The position numbers and the translations under genes are program-made. A stretch of DNA of 64,000 nt from Neurospora intermedia (Eukaryota; Ascomycota; Sordariomycetes; Sordariales; Sordariaceae), in NCBI GenBank assembly GCA_037102815.1, contig BTPP01000002.1, positions 5,146,001-5,210,000 of the forward strand, read 5' to 3'. A model generated the notes under the pieces. That model made no database searches. It saw only the letters and a program-made list of their open reading frames with translations, and had not been told where the DNA came from. Positions within the stretch are counted from its first letter, which is position 1; each line of letters opens with the position of its first letter. Positions 58,573 through 64,000 of this stretch are shown piece after piece.

Positions 58573-59549
58573 CTAACGACCTACGCAGACATAGTAGTTC
58601 AACCAGAGGGTTTGGCAACTGCTTCCGACGCCCGGATTCCAGCTGTAAAAGTTGGCCAGCGAGATGCCATACCGCGTTGCGATGGTGCCGCAATGATCTC
58701 CCGAGGCGACTGTTGACACGGTCAGCAACAACGGCTATTGATCATGATCACAAACACAAAAAGAGAAAGACTCACCTTTGTGGAACTTCTTACAGCCACT
58801 AACCATGCCTGGCTGGGTCGGAGTCGGCGTTGCAACTCTTCCCGCGCTAGTTGTCCAAGTCCTCTTCTTGGCGGTGGTTGTCGTTCTCGTCGTCCTGGGC
58901 GGCACGGACCCGATTGTCCGCACACACATATACGTGTCGAGCCACAGCGACTGGCAGCTGGCCTCCACGGCTGGGTTCCAGCTATAAAAGTTGGCCAGCG
59001 TAATACCGTACGTCGACGCGATGGTGTCACATTGGTCTCCAGACTTGACATGGTGGAAGCGGTCGCAGTTACTCACCATGCCCTCCTGGATGGGCGTGGG
59101 CGTGGAGATGCCGTTACCAGTTGTGGCAGAGGTTGTGGTGGATGTCGTGGTAGTGCCAATCAGCTTGGACGACGATCCAGACGGCGTTGGCGGGTCACCC
59201 TGACCAAAGTTGCTTTCGATGCAGTACGAGTTGCCCACAGTGAGCTTGCAGGTCGTTGCAACAGACGGATTCTTCGGAGAGTCAGTCACGTCCTGCGACA
59301 TGTGCAATCACAACCTTGAAGGTTCTGTCTGGTTTTTTCGTTCAGCATCTCCAGCAGCTTGAACTTACCCATCTTGCAAACTGCTCGCTCGTGATCCCGT
59401 AGGCGGAAGCAATACTTGTGCAGGAGTCGCTACTCCTTGCCACGTGCCACCACGTGCACGTCTTGACTGTATTGGGATCGGCCGTTGTGTCGGGCGGTAC
59501 GGTCGTGACTGAGCAAGAGGGCAGCGAAGACGAGCTGTAATGACTTCAT
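58573..59549 (-). CDS. Secreted LysM-domain protein 1 (three LysM modules; 5' end uncertain)
   Basis: LysM proteins bind chitin; fungal secreted ones mask or bind chitin fragments. Supported exons are ~59549-59369, 59292-58776 and 58709-58573, with GT-AG introns of 76 and 66 nt. Module 1 is atypical ([20 protein letters not shown]...[14 protein letters not shown]). Modules 2 and 3 are classical and very alike ([20 protein letters not shown] and [20 protein letters not shown], each followed by WNP and C-x-x-LWL), so they look like a recent internal duplication. Thr/Pro-rich linkers join them. A good signal peptide, [14 protein letters not shown] (ATG at 59549), lies one base out of frame with module 1, and no normal intron reconciles them. 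The start is therefore unresolved: an assembly indel, an upstream exon I missed, or recent decay. The second LysM gene and the chitinase lie next to it. Confidence 0.75.
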
Positions 59550-60464
59550 GATGAACCAAAAAGGATAGCACAAAAACGGCAGACTTGGTGAACGCAACCA
59601 GGGTGGCATGAATGCTGGCAGGAGACATTTTATAAACGCACTGTGGTGCCGAGAAATCCGGTATATCCGGCACCTGCTTTTCATTCAACTGAAAAGCCTA
59701 CCTCATTTCAGTTGGTCTTTGAGAGCCAAGCTGTCTGATCCATTAACACGGGGCATTGGCACCAATACGACCCATCTTACAGCGACCGTTACTTGTCTTC
59801 CCTCACCCACGCGTGGGAAAGATAGGCATCATGAGGACAAAAGTCAGGAACTCTCATCTTGGGATGTCAACATTTTTGCATATACGGCATCACCTGCGTT
59901 CGCTAAGGGGTAACGTCAAAGAGCTGTGGCAATCTTACTACTCCCACAACGTCAGCTGGCACAGACTTTTCGTTTTCAGAACTTTTGGATATCCGACCCA
60001 AGTCACACTTGGGCCACCATACTACAAAGGTAACATTGCGGATCTTACGGCCGTCGCTACCATGGGCAGAGGCTTCTCACGCGTCAGACAGACCGATTGT
60101 TCCACTTACAAAAGGATTTTTTACAGTACGCGGGAGATCAAAGTTGCCACTGCAACCAATTCTGTCTTAGATCATGGATGTCGAGTTTCTGGTCATGTGT
60201 CTGAACAGCAGCTCATACAGCCTCTTCACCGTCACACTTGCATTCGCGTCGTGGCTATTCTGGGCGACATGGTCACGCTGCTTGCAACATGGGAGCTCAT
60301 AAGGACTATTACACCGATTCGGGCAATGTGCGGCCATAGGGACAAGCGGAAGCCGGCAGGTCCCCTAAATCAGGATCCTACAGCGCAGACGGCTATGCAT
60401 TCTGTCTAACAACAATTATCTGAGGTCCTAGTGACCATACAGTTGTGGCCTTGAGTGAAGTGTT
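59550..60464. other. Spacer between the two LysM genes
   Basis: 915 bp. It should contain the promoter of LysM protein 1 and the 3' end of LysM protein 2. One long plus-strand open frame (to 60409) begins without ATG and looks like chance. Confidence 0.45.
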
Positions 60465-61985
60465 TCACGGTCTAGCGCTAACTGTTGAGGTCGAAGAAGC
60501 GCCCACTGTTGTGGAGTTAGAAGACGGCACTTTGTCAAATCCCTTAACGGGGTGTAAACAATACCATGACCCAGCATGCAACCGCTTGGAACAGTTCACC
60601 GGTTCTCGCAGCGATGGATTAGCCAGCAACCAAAGGCTAATAGGCACGGCAGTCCCGACAATCAGCGAAGAGCAAGTGGAATTATTCTGTGCCTGCACCC
60701 AAGCTCCACACAGCGTCGTTGTTCCCTGTGCAATGGTTCCTCCCGTGGGCACAGGAACGGGGAAGTCAGCATACCCGTCGCCCGAGCCACCCGGACCGCC
60801 AATGTTGCCATTACCGGTCCCGTTGCTATCGCCGTTGCCGGTACCGTTGCCGGGCTCCGTTCCCTGGCTGGAGGGGAGTCCGCCCGGGGCGCTGATGCAA
60901 ATCACGTTACCCCAGTAGCGAGGGCTGTTGGACGGGGACCAGATGTTGCTGCATCGGTCGTCCAGTCCCGCGTTCCATGCCACGAGATCCTGCCACGAAG
61001 AGGCGGCGCTGCCATCGGCCCGGATGGCGATGGTCACGCAGTCGTCAGCCTCATTAACCATGTATGTGGTCTCGCACCTGTCAGGCAGACAAAGTTCCAG
61101 GCCGACGTTAGGAGCACTGCAATTCAAGAGCTCAGGATTAATGTAGTAAAGGGTGGATGAGGACACGGCATTTGTCTGTGCAACGCTGTTGCATGTGTCG
61201 CCATTCTTTACTGTGTACTTTCTCCCCGAGACGCAAGTGTCCGATGTGGTTCCGTTTGGTTGGATTGCGGGAGGTAGAGGGCTCGTGCTGCCGTTTGCTC
61301 CTGCTCCGCAATGCTTGTTGATAAAATCGAGCCTCTCAGCATGTAGCCCATCGTATGCCGAGTAGGGCGACGACTGCATGAGCCGCAGTTTCGCCCCCAG
61401 GCAGAAGGAACAAAGCTGTGCTTGCGGCATGTCCTCAATTTCCTCGACCTCTGGAAACTTCTCAATCTTGGCTATTTATCCCATGCGTGTTAGCAAAGCT
61501 CGGTTGCTGATTTGGGAGCAAAAGAAGCAACAGGGGAATGATCAAGGATTCTCATCTGGATAGGGTCACTCACCATTGCAGTAGCCTCCATCAGAGTCCT
61601 TGAGGCAAGTCTCGTTCCAGCCAGAGACAACAGGATCGATCATGGCGAGGACGGGGTATCCGGGAAACAGGTCTGGCGTCTGGGCACAGGCGCCTACAAT
61701 TCCTCTCCGCGCCGTTTGGAGAGCGGTCCAGCATGTCGTTGAACAGATGGTGTCTGTAAAGGTCTTGTTGCCCGGCGAACCGTGGTAAACCTTTTGGCCG
61801 AGATCTAGGACATACGCATCGCAGTTGATGCTCTGGTACAGGACAGCTTCGCATGCGGCAGCGAGACCTAGGCCAGCAAAAGCACCGGTGGGAGCGATCT
61901 GGAACTGACCGGCGACGAATGGTGCAAACGACGATAACAAAACAATGAGCGCTGCCATTGCGTGACAGCAAGAGTAGGAGAGCAT
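60465..61985 (-). CDS. Secreted LysM-domain protein 2 (472 aa)
   Basis: Exons 61985-61574 and 61471-60465 with a 102-nt GT-AG intron. The ATG at 61985 begins a signal peptide (MLSYSCCHAMAALIVLLSSF...FVAGQF); another ATG at 61958 would serve too, and an in-frame ATG at 62192 would add a membrane-like segment. Residues ~20-200 are a Cys-rich N-terminal region (CDAYVLDLGQKVYHGSPGNK, then CSTTCW and CLKDSDGGYCN), as found before LysM modules in large fungal LysM proteins. LysM 1 at ~220-266 contains KYTVKNGDTCNSVAQTN. LysM 2 at ~270-331 is expanded (MVNEADDCVTIAIRADGS). After a Gly/Asn-rich linker (~335-372) there is a degenerate third module (~392-440). It probably binds chitin outside the cell. 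Divergent from the chitinase gene. Confidence 0.85.
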
Positions 61986-62499
61986 TGCCAATGGAGACAC
62001 GATGATTGAGAAGAAAAAGAACACGACGAGAACGGCGGCAAAGAGTTGGACTCGCCTCTCCTCGCGATCACTACGCAGCCATATACTGGATAGGGGTTCC
62101 AGCGTGGTAAGATATCCATTGTTCATTGCGTCTCGTTGATGAAGGTACCTTGCACAACTAGCCTCTCCCAGGTCACATTTCCAATATTTCATCGCATGTA
62201 CTGATGTCTGACAGATGTGAGATCAGGTGTTTCGAGTCCGAGCTGCTTTTGCGTACCCTCTTGTTCAGATTATCCGGCTTGGCGAACTGAAAGGCCTGAA
62301 CCTTGACCTACAGAGTGATGAAACTCTTTTCACGCTACGTGAGAGTAGTCTACCACCAGGTACGTTCTACATATAGCTCGAGTCGGACAGTCTCGTCCTA
62401 TACAAAGACACGTCAGCAGCCATCAGCCTGACATACATTGTGCTCAAACTTTGAACTGGCAGTTGAGTTTCCGTCGACCTGAGCAGTGCCATTGTCATC
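61986..62499. promoter_or_regulatory. 514-bp shared promoter region of LysM protein 2 and the chitinase
   Basis: The two start codons point away from each other across 514 bp, compatible with joint regulation. No specific regulator site was identified. If LysM protein 2 starts at 62192 the region is 307 bp. Confidence 0.5.
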
Positions 62500-64000
62500 A
62501 TGGCCAAGCTCCTGCTTCTTTTGCTTTCTTTCCTATCTCAGTTGCAACTATCCCTTCAACAGGAATGCAGTGCTTCCAGTTTGTGTCCCATAGGATGTTG
62601 CTCCAGTGCCGGGTTTTGCGGCTTTGGTCCTGACTTTTGTGGGTAAGTTCAAAGTTCAGGCTTTATAGCCACCCATCACTCTTATCTCTCAGTCTATTAA
62701 GTATCTTTGCTTCTATACGTCTTTCTGACCAAGTTCTCTCTAGGACCGGATGCCAGAGTGGATGTGATCGGAAATCAGACTGCAACCCGGGAACGTGGAA
62801 CTCTACGAAATGGAGCAAGTCTGAGAAATGTCCCCTGAACGTCTGCTGCAGCAAGTACGGCTTCTGTGGAACCACCGAAGAGTTTTGCCACGGCAACCCG
62901 GTGAAGGTAACCTATCCTCCTATTCTCCAGTCTTCATTTGAGCCACTCGCTAACAGTCCTGGATTCAAAGCGACCATCATGCAGTGTCGACAGCGTGCCC
63001 GTCACGCGCGTCATTGGATACTATGAGGCTTGGTCAACGACAAACCGTCCCTGCTACGCCATGTTGCCCGAACAGATCCCGTACGGGTATTACACTGATA
63101 TCATCTTTTCCTTCGCCACCATTGATCCAAACTCATTTGAGATCAAGCCTGGCGACTCAAAGACGACCGACTATATGCAGCGCATCAGTGCCATCAAGCT
63201 CATTCAGCCTGACATCCGCATCTGGATAGCCGTAGGCGGCTGGGTCTTCAACAACCCCGGTCCCACGCAGACAACGTTCAGCGACATCGCTGCGTCTTCA
63301 GCCAACACCAGAAAGTTCATTGACTCTCTTGTCAAACTTATGAACAAGTACGGCTTTGATGGCATCGACGTCGACTGGGAATACCCAGCTGCCGAAGATC
63401 GCAGTGGCAGAGGCGCCGACTACAAAAATTTTGTGACCTTTCAAAAGGCACTGTACGACAGGATGAAAGGTGGCGGCTTGAAAAAGCAGGTTTCGCTGAC
63501 TCTTCCTGCCAGCTATTGGTATCTACAACACTTCGACATTGTCAACCTCGAGAAGTACGTGGACTGGTTCAATGTCATGTCCTATGATATGCACGGTTCC
63601 TGGGATATTGATAACAAATGGACCGGCCCGTACGCGAATTCTCATTCAAACATGACGGAGATTCAACAAGCACTTGACCTTTTGTGGCGCAACAACATCA
63701 AGCCTGCCAAAGTCACATTCGGGATAGCCTTTTACAGTCGTAGCTTTGCTCTAACCAGCCAAAGCTGTAATACACCCGGATGCCCAGTCAGTTCCGGAGG
63801 TAATGCCGGCAAGTGCTCTGGCACGACCGGTGTGCTTCTTCATCCCGAGATCCAGGATGAAATCAGCGCTCGGAAGTTGACACCCACGCTCCACCGCGAA
63901 GCAGCTGTCAAGAGTGTATCGTGGGGCGACCAGTGGGTGACTTTTGATGACGCTACCACATGGCGTCTCAAAGCCAATATCATCAGGGGTCAGTGTATAC
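62500..64000 (+). CDS. CBM18-GH18 chitinase, killer-toxin-like (subgroup C), 3' truncated by window
   Basis: Cuts chitin; secreted. Exons 62500-62642, 62744-62906 and 62971 onward, with introns of 101 and 64 nt; the second uses an AAG acceptor, chosen because it restores the KRPSC junction and the GH18 frame. Residues 1-20 are a signal peptide (MAKLLLLLLSFLSQLQLSLQ). Two hevein-like chitin-binding segments follow (CCSSAGFCGFGPDFCGTGC and CCSKYGFCGTTEEFC). The GH18 barrel starts at VTRVIGYYEAW. The catalytic box FDGIDVDWEYP has Asp232, Asp235, Asp237 and Glu239, all present. About 445 residues are visible; the frame is open at the window edge. Fungal subgroup C chitinases, related to the alpha subunit of the Kluyveromyces killer toxin, are known to sit beside LysM genes, as here. 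Further LysM modules may lie before the part seen in relatives, but none is visible here. Confidence 0.92.

Noticed and set aside
59756-60409. 217-codon plus-strand frame between the LysM genes
   Set aside because: Starts without ATG, no domain, lies in expected promoter/3' UTR sequence.

Overview
The window looks like a nuclear scaffold of a filamentous ascomycete (Pezizomycotina, probably Sordariomycetes). The signs are short spliceosomal introns of 50-100 nt, GC-rich single-copy genes, tRNA-Ala genes with 12-nt introns, fungal-type secreted LysM, chitinase and flavin-oxidase genes, and a 32.7 kb AT-rich block with the base pattern of repeat-induced point mutation (RIP): CpA and TpG nearly gone, TpA in great excess.

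Layout. (1) 1-6733: no gene recognised. (2) 6734-9574, minus: glycogen phosphorylase, four exons, 887 aa. (3) 9575-13324: no gene recognised. (4) 13325-13525: two tandem tRNA-Ala(AGC) genes. (5) 13597-46244: transposon block. MULE-A (13597-16795, 8-bp target duplication) is followed by 174 bp of ordinary sequence and then MULE-B (16987-46244, 9-bp duplication). MULE-B is only about 3.1 kb of its own sequence. It was split by two Ty3/Gypsy retroelements, Gypsy-A (17671-35246) and Gypsy-C (35644-44228), and Gypsy-A was split in turn by chromodomain Gypsy-B (21858-31094). Terminal repeats and target duplications can be placed for all five. (6) 46896-50690, minus: an intronless 1264-codon gene fusing a secreted ribonuclease T2 to a berberine-bridge-type FAD oxidase, which I rate the most unusual object here. 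(7) 51914-53989, plus: a GMC / pyranose-2-oxidase-like flavoenzyme, divergent from the fusion gene across 1.2 kb that holds three copies of a degenerate ~36-bp repeat. (8) 54369-55394, minus: an unresolved hypothetical locus with a reading-frame conflict at an A9 run. (9) 56202-57857, minus: an ankyrin-repeat protein. (10) 58573-62500 onward: a chitin-related cluster of two secreted LysM proteins (minus) and a CBM18-GH18 killer-toxin-like chitinase (plus, running off the window end). The chitinase and the second LysM gene are divergent over 514 bp.

How it fits together. The left part is housekeeping: glycogen breakdown and tRNA. The TE block is a RIP-silenced compartment. The right part is enriched in secreted or oxidative functions of the sort fungi use against other organisms or on their own wall: an RNase-oxidase fusion, a sugar-oxidase-like flavoenzyme, chitin-binding LysM proteins and a chitinase. 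The functional link among these genes is inference from proximity. All exon boundaries were placed by eye.
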